From: Caballeronia jiangsuensis | GTDB lineage: Bacteria > Pseudomonadota > Gammaproteobacteria > Burkholderiales > Burkholderiaceae | DNA length: 64,000 bases | Assembly (NCBI GenBank): GCA_000648925.1 | Contig: JFHF01000016.1 | Span: forward strand, 1 to 64,000 | Direction of reading: 5' to 3' | Shown: piece by piece, positions 34,623-43,587 of the stretch | How the letters are laid out: each line of letters begins with the position of its first letter | Numbering within the stretch: position 1 is the stretch's first letter | Made by a program: the position numbers and the translations under genes | Notes under the pieces: generated by a model | What the model saw: the letters and a program-made list of their open reading frames with translations, nothing else | Told to the model about the DNA's origin: nothing | The model's database searches: none

Positions 34623-35474
34623 TCACGCCGCGCTTTGCAGCATGTCGAGAAACGCCCGCACTTTCGCGCTCAGCAAACGCCGCGAACTGTAGAGCGCCCA
34701 GATTTCGACGGGCGGTCCCGCATCCAGACCGAGCGCGACGAGCCGTCCCGCGGCGATCTCCGGCTCGACCAGCAAGCCCGGCAACAACGCCATGCCCGCG
34801 CCTTCGAGCACCGCCTCGCGCGCCATCAGCAACGACGACAGACGCAGCACCGGTTCGGGCGTGATCGTGCGCTCGCGGCCGTCGTCGCCCTGAATCCGCC
34901 ATGCCGCGCTGTCCGCACGCGCGAGCACGACGGCAGGCAAGGAAGATGCGTTGTCGTCGATCGTGAAGCCGCGCGCCGCGACCAGAACGCGCCGGTCGGT
35001 CGCGATGCGGCGTCCCACGAGGAGTTCGTCGGCATCGGGATTGATGCGGATGACGAGGTCGTAGCCGTCCTGCACCGGGTCCGCGACACGATCTTCGGAG
35101 ACGATCTCCAGCTCGACCTGCGGATACGCCGACGCGAAACGCGACGCGATGCGCGGCAACACGACATGCGCGAACACGATCGGCGCACTCACGCGCAGGC
35201 GTCCGCGCGGCACGGGCGCACGCGAGCGAATCGCTTCGGCGGCGTCGTCGATGTCGGCGAGCAGGCCGCGCGTGCGTTCGTGCAGCGCGCGGCCTTCTTC
35301 GGTCAGCCGCAGCATGCGCGAGCCGCGCTCGATGAGCCGCACGCCGAGACTTTGCTCCAGCTCCGCGACGCGCCGCGAGAGCGTGGCTTTCGGGCGGCCC
35401 GTGTTGCGCGCGGCGGGCCCGAAACCGCCATGGAGCGCGACGGCATTGAAATCGGCGAGTGCGGTGAGGTCCAT
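34623..35474 (-). CDS. LysR-family transcriptional regulator (283 aa)
   Basis: Winged helix with DFNAVALHGGFGPAARNTGRPKATLSRRVAELEQSLGVRLIER; the recognition region carries Arg-Pro-Lys-Ala, common in LysR proteins that pair with NmrA or pirin genes. Effector domain from about residue 90. Convergent with the MocR gene (4-bp gap) and divergent from the NmrA-like gene, its probable target. Confidence 0.88.
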   Translation of the reverse strand: MDLTALADFNAVALHGGFGPAARNTGRPKATLSRRVAELEQSLGVRLIERGSRMLRLTEEGRALHERTRGLLADIDDAAEAIRSRAPVPRGRLRVSAPIVFAHVVLPRIASRFASAYPQVELEIVSEDRVADPVQDGYDLVIRINPDADELLVGRRIATDRRVLVAARGFTIDDNASSLPAVVLARADSAAWRIQGDDGRERTITPEPVLRLSSLLMAREAVLEGAGMALLPGLLVEPEIAAGRLVALGLDAGPPVEIWALYSSRRLLSAKVRAFLDMLQSAA

Positions 35475-35490
35475 TTTTTCGTTCCATCAG

Positions 35491-35507
35491 CGAGACGAAG
35501 CGTCTCG
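35491..35507. promoter_or_regulatory. Dyad CGAGACG-AAG-CGTCTCG between LysR and NmrA-like genes
   Basis: Perfect 7-bp arms around AAG, 17 bp from the LysR start and about 74 bp upstream of the NmrA-like start. Position and size fit an autoregulatory LysR site. Confidence 0.5.
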
Positions 35508-35580
35508 AATCATGGTCTTTCGGCTCGGAGGCGGAACGTCTATCGTAGGTGCTGTACTCAACGTATCCAAGGAGATCGAC

Positions 35581-36459
35581 ATGACTATTCTCGTGACGGG
35601 CAGCACCGGCGTGATCGGCACACAGGTTCTCGACCATCTGAAGGACAGCGGCGCGAACGTGCGCGCGCTGACGCGTTCGCCGGAGCGCGCCAACTTTGCG
35701 GCGGGCGTGACGCCGGTCAAGGGCGATCTGAGCGAAATCGGCACATTGCGCGACGCGATGAAGGACATCGACACGCTCTTTCTCCTCGCGCCGAACGCCG
35801 CCGACGAACTGACGCAGGCGCTGCAGGCGATGAGCATCGCGCGCGAGGCGGGCGTGAAGGGCATCGTGTATCTGTCGGTGTTCAAGGGCGATGTCTACAC
35901 GGACGTGCCGCACTTCACCAGCAAGCACACGGTCGAGCGCATGATCGAGGATTGCGATCTGCCCGCGACGATCCTGCGCCCCGCGTACTTCATGCAGAAC
36001 GACATCCGCCTGAAAGATGCGCTGCTGCATCACGGCGTGTATGGCATGCCGATCGGCGCCAAAGGCATTTCGATGGTCGATGTGCGCGATATCGGCGATG
36101 CCGCCGCACGCGAGTTGCTGCGCCGCGAACGCAGCGACGCGCCCTTGCCGCGCGAAACCTACGAACTCGCCGGCCCCGATGCGCTGACGGCCGACAGCAT
36201 CACGGCAATCTGGCGCGACGCGCTGCAACGCGAGATCCGCTACGGCGGCGACGATCTCGATGCGCTCGAAACGCGCATGAAAGGCGCGGGCCCGGAATGG
36301 CTCGCCTACGACATGCGTCTCATGATGCAGCGCTATCAGCAGGATGGCGCGGTGGCTTCGTCGCAGGAAATCGCACGCCTGACTTCGCTGCTCGGCCGTC
36401 CGCCGCGCGCATATCGCGATTTCGCCGCCGATGCCGCACGCGAATGGATCGCGCAATGA
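35581..36459 (+). CDS. NmrA-like NAD(P)-binding protein (292 aa)
   Basis: Atypical SDR with the Rossmann motif TGSTGVIGTQV at the start, then VKGDLSEIGTLRDAM, FLLAPN, and KHTVERMIEDCDLPATILRPAYFMQN, matching the NmrA/QorB group. Such proteins act as quinone reductases or redox sensors. AAGGAGATCGAC precedes the ATG. Divergent from the LysR gene across 106 bp, a pairing often seen for this family. Confidence 0.87.
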   Translation: MTILVTGSTGVIGTQVLDHLKDSGANVRALTRSPERANFAAGVTPVKGDLSEIGTLRDAMKDIDTLFLLAPNAADELTQALQAMSIAREAGVKGIVYLSVFKGDVYTDVPHFTSKHTVERMIEDCDLPATILRPAYFMQNDIRLKDALLHHGVYGMPIGAKGISMVDVRDIGDAAARELLRRERSDAPLPRETYELAGPDALTADSITAIWRDALQREIRYGGDDLDALETRMKGAGPEWLAYDMRLMMQRYQQDGAVASSQEIARLTSLLGRPPRAYRDFAADAAREWIAQ

Positions 36460-36767
36460 CTCGACGTTAAAGCGGATTAAAGATACCGGGCTCGATAAAA
36501 CAACGCCGAAGTTACCGAAGCCCGGCTTGACACGTGAAATTCATACTCACGATATTAATCTGTACGACCGGCGCATATTTACCGCACACGCCGTCAACCC
36601 CAACGGCGGCGGCCTTGTCCGCGCATCCGGCAAAATCCACCTTCAAAAATCCCCGAAATGGCAAACGATTGCCGCTATATTTATGCTTCAATTGACGCGA
36701 TTATCCGTCTTGCAAACCCCGATGCCTCCGCGATTCATCATCGCGATCCATCGATTGGAAATGGCCC
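36460..36767. other. 308-bp intergenic region upstream of the histidine kinase
   Basis: Less G+C-rich than the flanking genes. An imperfect hairpin (CCGGGCT at 36486-36492 against AGCCCGG at 36519-36525) with a 26-base loop may end the NmrA-like transcript. A promoter candidate follows it (separate entry). An open frame crossing the region has no family likeness and I do not call it. Confidence 0.45.
36527..36556 (+). promoter_or_regulatory. Candidate sigma-70 promoter for the histidine kinase
   Basis: TTGACA (36527-36532), an 18-bp gap and GATATT (36551-36556). It lies about 210 bp upstream of the kinase start, leaving a long leader. Confidence 0.4.
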
Positions 36768-39263
36768 ATGCGGAGTCAATACGAGGCGTCGAGCCCGGAA
36801 AATAATATCAAGGCGGAACATGAGCGTCTGGCGCATTTCCAGCGATGGTTCGCCACATTCGCGAGCCTCGCCCATGCGCGGCTTCCGCTGCCCGCCTATC
36901 TGCAAAAAGTCACCGACACGCTGAGAGAAGTCGCGGGCGTCGCGTCCGCCGTGGTGGAGTGGATCGAGGGCGAATCGCTCGTCTATCGCGCGGCGAGCGG
37001 CGCGGCGGCGGCGCACATCGGCGTGCGCCTGCCCACTGCCGGCAGCCTGTCGGGACTTTGCATCACGCGCCAGCAGGCGCTCATCTGCCGCAATTCGGCG
37101 ACCGACCATCGCGTCGACCGCGCCGCGTGCGAGGCGGTCGGCGCAGTATCGATGGTCGTTGCGCCTGTCATCTACGAAGGCCGCTCGGTCGCGGTGCTGA
37201 AGCTCATTTCCGGCGCGGTCGATCACTTCGGGCAAGCCGACATCAGCATTCTCGACGCGTTTTGCGCGTGCATCGCGGAGACCATCGCGCGCGAGGAGAT
37301 CGCGCAGGAAAACCGCAAGCTCGTGAAGGAAAACGCCAGCGTGTCGGCGGATCTCTCCGTCGAGTCGTCGCTGCGCATCGAGCACGAAAAAAAGCTCGCC
37401 GACGCCATGCGCCGCCGTCAGACCGTGCTCGACAACGCGCATGTCGCGTTCGTGTCGATGGACGAGGCGGGCATGGTCGTCGACTGGAACGAGGCCGCCG
37501 TGCTGCTCTTCGGCTGGAAGCGCGAAGAAGTGGCGGGCCGCGAACTCGCGTCGCATATCATGCCCGAGCGTTTTCGCGACGCGCATCGCGCCGGTCTCAC
37601 GCGCTATCTCGCGACGGGCGAGGCGCGCATGATCAACCGGCGCTTCGAGCTGCCCGCGCTGCGCCGCGACGGCAGCGAGTTCGCCGCCGAGCTGACGATC
37701 AGCGAAGTCTGGTACGAAGGCCAGCGCCAGTTCGCGTGCTTCGTGCACGACGTCACCGACCGGCATGTCGCGACCGAGGCGAACGAGCGCCTGCGCCTGC
37801 TCATCGACTCGGTGAGCGACTACGCGATCTGCATGGTCGACCAGAACGGCTACGTGCGCTCGTGGAACGACGGCGCGCGCGCGATCTACGGCTTCACGGC
37901 GGCCGAAGCGATCGGCCGGCACTTCGCGCTCTTCTACACCTCCGACGAACACGGCCGCGACCGTCCCGGCGACGACCTCGCGCTCGCCGCCCGACGCGGC
38001 CGCGTCGAGCACGAAGACTGGCACGTGCGCAAGGACGGCTCCGAGTTCTGGGCGCACGTCATGCTGAGCGCGCTGCCCGGCGGCAACGGCGGCGAGCAGA
38101 GCTTCGTCAAGATCACGCGCGACATGACCGCGCGGCGGCGTCTCGAAGAACTGGAAGCGTCGAGCCGGCGCATGAACGAGTTTCTCGCGCTGCTCGGCCA
38201 CGAACTGCGCAATCCGCTCGCGCCGATCCGCAACGCGGTGAGCATCCTCAAGCTCAAGGCGTGCGACGATGCCGAGGTGACGCGCAGCCGTCAGATCGTC
38301 GATCGTCAACTCGCGCATCTGACGCGGCTCGTCGACGATCTGCTCGAAGCCGGGCGCGTCAGCTCGGGCAAGATTCGCCTGACGACCACGACCGTCGATA
38401 TCGCCGATGTCGTGCATCTGAGCGTCGAGGCGAGCCAGCCGCTCTGCGACGAGCGCGCGCAACGCATCGACGTGAAGGCGAACGGCCAGCGGCTGTTCGT
38501 CAACGGCGATCCGACGCGGCTCGTGCAGGCGCTCAACAACCTGCTCAACAACGCGTCGAAATTCAGCCCGCCGAACTCGACGATCACGCTCGAAGTCGGC
38601 CCGCGCGGCGGCTCGGTGCTGGTGCGCGTGACCGACGAGGGCCGCGGCATTTCCTCCGAAGCGCTCGGCACCGTGTTCGATCTCTTCGTACAGGAGCATC
38701 CGCCGGGCGCGCATCCGGACGAAGGCGGGCTCGGCATCGGCCTCACGCTCGTGCGCGCGATCGCGGAGCTGCACGGCGGCCACGTCGAGGCGAAGAGCGG
38801 CGGCGCGGGACGAGGCAGCGCGTTTTCGCTCTGGCTGCCGCTCGCCGAGCCGCCCGCGAACGGCGCGCCGGCTGACGGAACACCGTCCGTCGTGGCGAGC
38901 CGTCAGCTCGACGTGCTGGTCGTCGATGACAACCGCGATTCCGCCGACAGCATGACGCTGCTCGTCGATATGCTCGGCCACCGCGCGCGTGCCGCCTATG
39001 ACGGACCGGGCGCGCTCGATTCATTCGAAGCGCATCGCCCGCAGGTCGTGCTGCTCGATCTGTCGATGCCCGGCATGACCGGCTTCGACGTGATCCGCCG
39101 TATGCGTGACGACGGAAATCGCGTGATCGTCGCGGCGATGACCGGCCTCGGTTCCGACGAAGACATCGCCCGCACGCGCGCCGCCGGTTTCGATGCGCAT
39201 CTCGTCAAGCCGGTCGATCTTCCGGAACTGGAGCGCGTGCTGGCGCTGGCGGCGCGCGTCTGA
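36768..39263 (+). CDS. Hybrid histidine kinase, GAF-PAS-PAS-HisKA-HATPase-REC (831 aa)
   Basis: Soluble, no membrane segments. Domains in order: GAF (about 35-180), a short coiled linker, PAS (about 225-335, WNEAAVLLFGW), PAS (about 345-465, WNDGARAIYGFTAAEAIGRHF), phospho-acceptor His478 in LLGHELRNPLAP, ATP-binding N-box NNLLNNASKFS and GGLGIGLTLV, then a receiver domain with Asp764 (LLDLSMPGM) and KPVD. A cytoplasmic sensor whose second PAS may bind heme or flavin. No separate output regulator is adjacent. Its last 59 bp overlap tail-to-tail with the CoA-transferase gene. Confidence 0.92.
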   Translation: MRSQYEASSPENNIKAEHERLAHFQRWFATFASLAHARLPLPAYLQKVTDTLREVAGVASAVVEWIEGESLVYRAASGAAAAHIGVRLPTAGSLSGLCITRQQALICRNSATDHRVDRAACEAVGAVSMVVAPVIYEGRSVAVLKLISGAVDHFGQADISILDAFCACIAETIAREEIAQENRKLVKENASVSADLSVESSLRIEHEKKLADAMRRRQTVLDNAHVAFVSMDEAGMVVDWNEAAVLLFGWKREEVAGRELASHIMPERFRDAHRAGLTRYLATGEARMINRRFELPALRRDGSEFAAELTISEVWYEGQRQFACFVHDVTDRHVATEANERLRLLIDSVSDYAICMVDQNGYVRSWNDGARAIYGFTAAEAIGRHFALFYTSDEHGRDRPGDDLALAARRGRVEHEDWHVRKDGSEFWAHVMLSALPGGNGGEQSFVKITRDMTARRRLEELEASSRRMNEFLALLGHELRNPLAPIRNAVSILKLKACDDAEVTRSRQIVDRQLAHLTRLVDDLLEAGRVSSGKIRLTTTTVDIADVVHLSVEASQPLCDERAQRIDVKANGQRLFVNGDPTRLVQALNNLLNNASKFSPPNSTITLEVGPRGGSVLVRVTDEGRGISSEALGTVFDLFVQEHPPGAHPDEGGLGIGLTLVRAIAELHGGHVEAKSGGAGRGSAFSLWLPLAEPPANGAPADGTPSVVASRQLDVLVVDDNRDSADSMTLLVDMLGHRARAAYDGPGALDSFEAHRPQVVLLDLSMPGMTGFDVIRRMRDDGNRVIVAAMTGLGSDEDIARTRAAGFDAHLVKPVDLPELERVLALAARV

Positions 39264-41145
39264 CGATTTCGGGCGCGCCGGGAACCGCACGCACCCGCGC
39301 GGGTGTCTTCGCGAGTCGATAAGGCACCTTCAGCACCGGCCAGAACGCGCCGTTCGCGTCGCGGGCGACGGAGAGGACATCGGCGAGGAAGTCGCTGTCT
39401 TCGAGCAGCTCGTCCACGCGCATCACCGGCACGGCTTGCGCGATGCTGCGGGCCGCCGCGATTTTCGGCTGCGTGATGCAGCGCGCGCGCTCGGCGTCGG
39501 AGACAACGCCTTCGGTCCAGATATGGCCGTCGAGGCAGGCGAGCGTCTGTCCGTGCGACGCGCCCTTGCCCGCCGCGAACAATGCGCACCACGCGGCGAC
39601 GTCCTGCATCGAAATTTCGATGAACGTGCCCGCGTCGTCCGACGGCATTGCCAGCCGCGCGACGATCGCGAAAAGTGCGGCCTGTCCGCCGAGAATGTCC
39701 GCAGCCGATGCGCCGGTTTTCACCGGCGCGCCGTCGCTTTTCGTGAGGTCCATGAGGCCGCCCATCGCCTGAATGACGGTATCGAACGCCGGCCGCGACG
39801 GATACGCCGACGCGATGCCGAAGCCCGATATCGAGCAATAGACGAGGCGCGGATTAATTGCGCCGAGCGCCTCGCGCGTGAAGCCGAGCTTCGCGAGCGC
39901 GCCGGGACGCAGATTTTCGACGAGCACGTCGGCGTCTTCGAGCAGCGTGCGCAGATGAGCGCGATCGGCTTCGTGCTTGAGATCGAGCGCGATCGTCTGC
40001 TTGTCCGTGTTGTTGAGCGCGAAGAAATAGCTGGTGCCGCCCTGCCCCGGCGTCCACGAACGCGCGACCTCGCCATCGGGCGGCTCGATTTTCACGACCT
40101 CCGCGCCGAGCGCCGCGAGATGCTTGCCGACGAGCGGCGCCGTCGTGTACTGGCCGATCTCGATCACCCTGACGCCCGCGAGCGGCGCGGTGTCGCCGTC
40201 GCGCGTGCGTGTTTCCGGCTTCGCGACAGCGGGCGCTTCGCTCAATGCGGACGTCTCGAAGATCGAGACCTGCCGATAGGTTTCTCCATCGATGCCGTTC
40301 GCTTCGATCGAGCGCGCGGCCTGCGGATGACGCATACGGAAATTCGGCTCGTCGTGCAGATCCGCGATGCCGACGATCGGCCCCGCCGCCACGCCGATGC
40401 GCTCGCAAATGCGCGTGCAGTCTTCCGTGGCGAGCGTCGTCGTCCAGGTTTCGATGAGCGCGTCGAGTTCATCGACATGATTGACGCGATCGGCGAGTGT
40501 CGCGAAGCGCGCATCGTCGAGTGCGGGCACGCGCGCTTCCTGCCGCAGCTTGCGCCATTGCTCCTCGGTGCTCGTGCAGATGAGAATCCAGCCGTCTCGC
40601 GTGCGATATGCGTTCCACGGCGCGCACGCCGGATGACGATTGCCCACGCGTGCCGCGCTGCGTCCGGCGAACGCGGCGGGAAGGAAGGTCGTCAGCGCGC
40701 TCGCGGCGCAACCCATCAGCGTGACGTCGATGTTCTGCACGATGCCGCGCAGGCGCTTCACGCGCACCGCCGACGCGATGGCCGCCGCTGCATAAAGCGC
40801 CGCCGATATCTCCGTGAGCGCAATGCCGATGCGCGCGGGCGCGCCGTGCGCGAAACCTGTCGTGTCCATGAGGCCGCTCATCGCCTGGATTTGCGCGTCG
40901 CTCCACGGCGTGCCGGCGCGCGAGTCTTGCGGGCCTGTCGCGGTGATGTCGCACACGATATGCATGCCCGATGCTTTCCAGTCAGCCGCATGATCGACAT
41001 CGGACGATACGACGATCACGTCGTAATCCGCCGAATTCGCCGCTGCGAAATCCACCGAAGCGCCTGCCCGTTCGAGCAACGTCGCGCACAGCTTGACCGC
41101 ATCGCGCCCGCCGCAAGCCAGTACCCGCAAATCTTCCAGCATCAT
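39205..41145 (-). CDS. Tandem CaiB/BaiF family III CoA-transferase (646 aa)
   Basis: Two family III CoA-transferase-like repeats in one chain. The C-terminal repeat starts near residue 350 (LAGVRVIEIGQYTTAPLVGKHLAALGAEVVKIE) and keeps the catalytic Asp in TGASAADILGG. In the N-terminal repeat the matching segment reads IGIALTEISAAL, with Glu at that place, and the nucleotide loop is shortened, so it looks like a non-catalytic partner domain. The start at 41145 (or the next ATG, 41142) follows AAGGAGA. Moves CoA between carboxylic acids and presumably activates the substrate of this regulon. Divergent from a LysR gene. Confidence 0.85.
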   Translation of the reverse strand: MMLEDLRVLACGGRDAVKLCATLLERAGASVDFAAANSADYDVIVVSSDVDHAADWKASGMHIVCDITATGPQDSRAGTPWSDAQIQAMSGLMDTTGFAHGAPARIGIALTEISAALYAAAAIASAVRVKRLRGIVQNIDVTLMGCAASALTTFLPAAFAGRSAARVGNRHPACAPWNAYRTRDGWILICTSTEEQWRKLRQEARVPALDDARFATLADRVNHVDELDALIETWTTTLATEDCTRICERIGVAAGPIVGIADLHDEPNFRMRHPQAARSIEANGIDGETYRQVSIFETSALSEAPAVAKPETRTRDGDTAPLAGVRVIEIGQYTTAPLVGKHLAALGAEVVKIEPPDGEVARSWTPGQGGTSYFFALNNTDKQTIALDLKHEADRAHLRTLLEDADVLVENLRPGALAKLGFTREALGAINPRLVYCSISGFGIASAYPSRPAFDTVIQAMGGLMDLTKSDGAPVKTGASAADILGGQAALFAIVARLAMPSDDAGTFIEISMQDVAAWCALFAAGKGASHGQTLACLDGHIWTEGVVSDAERARCITQPKIAAARSIAQAVPVMRVDELLEDSDFLADVLSVARDANGAFWPVLKVPYRLAKTPARVRAVPGAPEIVRRAPPAPARAPVPEDRPA

Positions 41146-41207
41146 CGTCTCCTTCTTTCGTATTTCCACGGCTGGCGCGTCCGCGCCCGCGTTGCTAACA
41201 TCGTTCG

Positions 41208-42107
41208 ATGCGAACCCTTCCGTCACTCAATGCGCTGCGCGCCTTCGAAGTCTGCGGGCGGCTGCTCAGCGTCCAACTCGCCGCCGACGAGCTGAACGTC
41301 ACGCCCGCCGCGGTCAGCCGCCAGATCAAGCTGCTGGAAGACCAGCTCGGCGTGCTGCTCTTCGAGCGCGGACATCGCGCGATCACATTGACGCCGATGG
41401 GCTCGCGCTATCTCGCCGATGTGATCCGCAGCTTCGACACCTTGCGCACCGCGACCGTCAATCTCACCGAGGCGAGAAAGCGCCGCACGCTGAAGATCCG
41501 CGCTTACACGACCTTCTCGATGAACTGGCTGCTGCCGCGTCTCTCGACGTTCCATCGCGACCATCCGGATATCGAAGTGAGCCTGACGACGTCGCTGCAA
41601 CCGGTCGACTTCAACACCGAGGACGTCGATGCGGCGATTCGTCTGTCGCACGCGCCTTCGTCCGATCTCGGGTTCGATCGGCTCGTGCCGAACGAACTCG
41701 TGCCGGTGTGCAGCCCTTCGTTTCTGAGCGCGCATCCCGATCTCAACGATGAGACGCCCGGTTCTCTTCGACACGTTCCGTTGCTGCATTCGCTCGCGCG
41801 GCGAGAAGACTGGGCTAAGTGGCTCGATGCCGCTGGTGTTCATGGCGTGAATCCGCTGGGTGGTCTCAGCTACGAAAGTTCGATCCTCGCGTATTTCGCG
41901 GCGACGCAAGGGCATGGCATCGCGATGGCGCAACGTGTGCTCGTTGCGGATCAGTTGAGCGCGGGCTCGCTCGTTATGCCTTTTTCTTTCGTGCTTGATC
42001 TTGGGGCTTTTACTTACTACCTCATCTATCCGCCTGCGCATCTTTCTAGTCCCGAGTTCGTTGCGTTTCGTACTTGGCTGCTTTCTACGGGGGAAGCTTC
42101 TTCTTGA
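41208..42107 (+). CDS. LysR-family regulator, GcvA type (299 aa)
   Basis: LPSLNALRAFEVCGRLLSVQLAADELNVTPAAVSRQIKLLEDQLGVLLFER is the GcvA-like start; effector domain from about 95. Divergent from the CoA-transferase gene across 62 bp. Likely controls that gene, and perhaps the hydratase/SDR and permease/thiolase units that lie past the repeat. Confidence 0.9.
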   Translation: MRTLPSLNALRAFEVCGRLLSVQLAADELNVTPAAVSRQIKLLEDQLGVLLFERGHRAITLTPMGSRYLADVIRSFDTLRTATVNLTEARKRRTLKIRAYTTFSMNWLLPRLSTFHRDHPDIEVSLTTSLQPVDFNTEDVDAAIRLSHAPSSDLGFDRLVPNELVPVCSPSFLSAHPDLNDETPGSLRHVPLLHSLARREDWAKWLDAAGVHGVNPLGGLSYESSILAYFAATQGHGIAMAQRVLVADQLSAGSLVMPFSFVLDLGAFTYYLIYPPAHLSSPEFVAFRTWLLSTGEASS

Positions 42108-42143
42108 CGAGCTCGGTTGTTCGGTTTTTCGGTCGGGCTTCTA

Positions 42144-42744
42144 TGGAATCCTGATTTCATGTCGGTCTATTTGCTCTGCCCCTGTGCGGGGCGGCAGTCA
42201 CTTTCTTTGCTGCTGCAAAGAAAGTAACCAAAGAAACAGCTTTCCCCAGCCTAAGCACTTCACACCGGCCGCGGCACAGACGATTGGCCTAATGGCCCGG
42301 CACTAGAGAGTGCCCTCGCAAGCAGACAAGAGCTTGGACCGCGCACGGTCTGACACATCGCACCACACAACCAACTGGTTCAGCACCAAATAGCTCCGGC
42401 CCGCTTCGCGGCCGATGGGTCAATCGGGTTTGCCGGCGCTTCTTCGATGGTTTCCCTTGCATACCCCACGGCAGCGCGTAGCGCTGTGCCGAAGCTATTT
42501 GGTGCTGAACCAGCACGCTTAATTCACTAGCGCGTCAGACCGTGCGCGAGCCAAGCCCGAGTGGGCCTTTGGGGGCGACACTTAGGCGAGGGCCACTGCG
42601 GGCTGGCAAGCATGGCTAACGTGCGTGTGACCGCGGGCGGTAAGAAGCTGCTTTCTTTGGTTACTTTCTTTGCAGCAGCAAAGAAAGTGACCCCCGCCCC
42701 GGGGAGGGGCAGTGCTAATAGACCAATAAGAAATCGGGATTCCA
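42144..42744. repeat. Nested palindromic repeat element, copy 2 (~601 bp)
   Basis: Same sequence as the element at 24256-24874 over most of its length. Here the inner arms match perfectly: a 21-base arm at 42375-42395 is the exact reverse complement of 42493-42513, and 42332-42354 pairs with 42534-42556 with two or three mismatches. The outer ends contain the same 11-bp hairpin. It fills the gap between two convergent genes (LysR ends at 42107, hydratase ends at 42769). No coding capacity that I believe in. Confidence 0.85.
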
Positions 42745-42768
42745 CGAAAGCCCCCGCAAAAAGACAAA

Positions 42769-43572
42769 CTACCGCCCCCTATACCGAGGCTTACGCTTCT
42801 CGGCAAACGCCCTACGCCCTTCCACACGATCTTCCGACTCTCTCATCGCGCCCCAGGCGAGTTCAGTAAACTCAAGCGCCTGAGCTAAAGGCACATTCGC
42901 ACTAGTCTCGATGACCTTCTTGATCATCTGCACCGCGAGCGGTCCATTCGAAGCGATCGTGCGCGCGAGTTCCAGCGCATCGTCCATCAAGGCCTCAGGC
43001 TCGCAGATATCCGATATCAATCCAACGCGATACGCATACTCCGCATCAACCTTGGCACCGGTAAAAAGCATCTTCATCGCGATAGCCGACGGCACCGCGC
43101 GCTGCAACGCCTGAATGCCGCACACGGCGGGAATGCTCGCGACGACCGCCTCCGGCAAACCAAAAACCGCACTCCTCGACGCGATCCGCAAATCGCACTG
43201 CAACGCGAGTTCCAGCCCGCCGCCCAGGCAATAACCGTTGATCGCGCCGATGATCGGCTTGAAGATGCGCAACGAGCCAAGCTCCATCAGCCGCACATAG
43301 ATGCCTTCGGCGCCCGCCCGATCGATCGACTTCACGAACGACGATCCGAACGATGTCGACGGCGGCAGCGTGCGCTTCAAATCCGCGCCCACGCAGAACG
43401 ACTTCGCGCCCGCACCGGTGATGACGATCACGCGAACATCATCGTCGTCGCGTGCATCGGCGAGACGCGCGCGCAGTTCGGCGAGCGTGTCGATATCGAG
43501 CGCATTGAGCGCTTCGGGCCGGTCGAGCGTCACGACAGCGACGTGATCGGAAACGGTGTAGCGAATGGTCAT
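42769..43572 (-). CDS. Enoyl-CoA hydratase (267 aa)
   Basis: Crotonase fold with both catalytic glutamates present: GYCLGGGLELAL and FGLPEAVVASIPAV. The oxyanion loop is KSFCVGADLK. The C-terminal SEDRVEGRRAFAEKRKPRYRGR tail is typical for hydratases. Fifteen bp after the SDR gene, same operon. Contrast with the glutamate-less paralogue at 14160. Confidence 0.9.
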   Translation of the reverse strand: MTIRYTVSDHVAVVTLDRPEALNALDIDTLAELRARLADARDDDDVRVIVITGAGAKSFCVGADLKRTLPPSTSFGSSFVKSIDRAGAEGIYVRLMELGSLRIFKPIIGAINGYCLGGGLELALQCDLRIASRSAVFGLPEAVVASIPAVCGIQALQRAVPSAIAMKMLFTGAKVDAEYAYRVGLISDICEPEALMDDALELARTIASNGPLAVQMIKKVIETSANVPLAQALEFTELAWGAMRESEDRVEGRRAFAEKRKPRYRGR

Positions 43573-43587
43573 GATGTCCTCCTCGGC

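Noticed and set aside
34180..36456. 758-codon minus-strand open frame
   Set aside because: It crosses three well-supported genes in a shadow frame and has the biased Arg/His/Asp composition of such frames.
36431..36805. 124-codon plus-strand open frame before the histidine kinase
   Set aside because: No ribosome site, overlaps both neighbours and looks like intergenic sequence; the region carries promoter-like features instead.
42289..42869. Small open frames inside and beside repeat copy 2
   Set aside because: Same reason as copy 1; part also shadows the hydratase gene.
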